Position numbers and translations under genes: made by a program
The notes under the pieces: generated by a model
Databases searched by the model: none
What the model was told of the DNA's origin: nothing
What the model saw: the letters and a program-made list of their open reading frames with translations, nothing else
Assembly (NCBI GenBank): GCA_037039925.1
Contig: JAXRKP010000058.1
Location: forward strand, 62,501-126,500
DNA: 64,000 nucleotides
Direction: 5' to 3'
Origin: Doris montereyensis
Taxonomy: Eukaryota; Mollusca; Gastropoda; Nudibranchia; Dorididae
Shown here: positions 63,183-64,000 of the stretch, piece by piece
Layout of the letters: each line of letters begins with the position of its first letter
Position numbering within the stretch: position 1 is the stretch's first letter

Positions 63183-64000
63183 GTTGATGAAAAAAACTTT
63201 CAGAATTTGAATAGCCTGCTTTTCTAACGACCCATTCTCCCCCTCAGAATCAGATTGGTTTTACAATTTCCGACCACACGTCACACTGACTTGACTGAAT
63301 GGTGACTAGATCTATTCTAGATCTAGGCCTAGCGTCGTGAGTCAAGACATTTGTTGATGTTTGACCACCATTTTGAAATGAATACTGAATACCGGAAGAT
63401 GTTTGGAAACATGCGCACTAGCAGTATGGACTGTTCGATCGGACTAATACATAGCAAATGATTTTCAATTTATTATCCCCTTAGATCAGTATTTTGAGAC
63501 ATAACAGATATTCAAGGAATTATCTAGAATAGTAAAGACAGATTATCATATGAGTTAATGTAAAAAACTGATTATTTTCAGTTAAAGCTAGAAAGATTTT
63601 GTCTTGCGCAAGTAATTCCTCCAGTATGCTCTTCGGCTAATGTCTGCATCCCGGAAAAGCAATGCTACTCTGTATCTAAGGGGTTGACTGGAGTGAATTA
63701 TAATTATGCCTTGATGCACATCATAACCATGCCCAAGTGCGACTTGTCGACTAAGATAATTCCAGCAATATGTGCATGGACCATAATAATTTCGTGCACG
63801 TCTCTGTACTTTGTGTTCGTGTAAGTAGAATCTAATGAACCAAATATCTCAATCTCAACAACTGTTTTGATTTTAATGCTTTCTAGCTTAATTCTGGTAA
63901 GCTTGGTACACTACTACAGGAGGAAACGAAGTCCAGTCATTCACATTTCTGATTTCTGTTATTATTCTAGATGCTAGATCTCTAGATCTGCACCCTATTT
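63183..64000. other. Upstream of MEAK7, no coding feature recognised
   Basis: Holds the candidate promoter motifs and several TCTAGATCTAG patches (63310, 63968), also seen at 21758, 42766, 56465 and 62958. Confidence 0.5.
63340..63440 (-). promoter_or_regulatory. Possible MEAK7 promoter region
   Basis: About 200 nt upstream of the exon 1 ATG the transcript strand has an ETS-type CTTCCGG and, 20 nt on, an AAAATGGTGGT motif resembling a YY1/initiator site. No TATA box stands out. Inferred from motifs only. Confidence 0.25.

Overview
This is a repeat-choked invertebrate nuclear genome window. It contains two spliced protein genes on the minus strand, several decayed retrotransposon families, tRNA-like SINEs, TIR DNA elements, long (TA)n and (GA)n microsatellites and minisatellites. 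Small exons in kilobase-scale introns, metazoan-type splice sites and the repeat mix (RTE-like and CR1/L2-like LINEs, Ty3/Gypsy, Penelope-like hammerhead copies, pogo-like elements) point to a lophotrochozoan, most probably a mollusc and perhaps a gastropod. That placement is inference. Nearly all long open frames are repeat artefacts. No bacterial features, CRISPR arrays, rRNA genes or functional tRNA genes were seen.

Gene 1 (about 1.4-14.8 kb, minus) is a carbonyl-reductase-like short-chain dehydrogenase (CBR1 family). Five exons join in phase and carry the TGxxxGIG, NNAG, active-site Ser and YxxxK motifs. The first exon and the C-terminal exon(s) were not found; the latter probably lie left of the window. 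Its introns hold SINEs, two RTE-like LINE copies, a CR1-like LINE end, microsatellites and minisatellites.

The middle (about 15-37 kb) is gene-poor. It has a relic LINE with a nested CR1-like LINE, an internally deleted Ty3/Gypsy element, a near full-length RTE-like LINE with 5' monomers, a pogo-like TIR element containing a deleted LINE, and several minisatellites.

Gene 2 (37.07-63.18 kb, minus) is a MEAK7/TLDC1-like gene: an N-myristoylated, EF-hand-like, TLDc-domain, mTOR-associated protein. I could place 11 exons, from an initiator ATG with an MGNKST start (63182) to a TAA stop (37070). At least one TLDc exon, and probably two or three, remain unfound. Its introns carry TIR elements, (CT)n tracts on the transcript strand, SINE pairs, a solo Gypsy LTR, a pogo-like element and an inverted pair of Penelope-like copies with a hammerhead-ribozyme-like core.

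The two genes are unrelated in function as far as is known. What links them here is shared strand and shared repeat load. Exon assignments rest on remembered family motifs and phase consistency, not on alignments.
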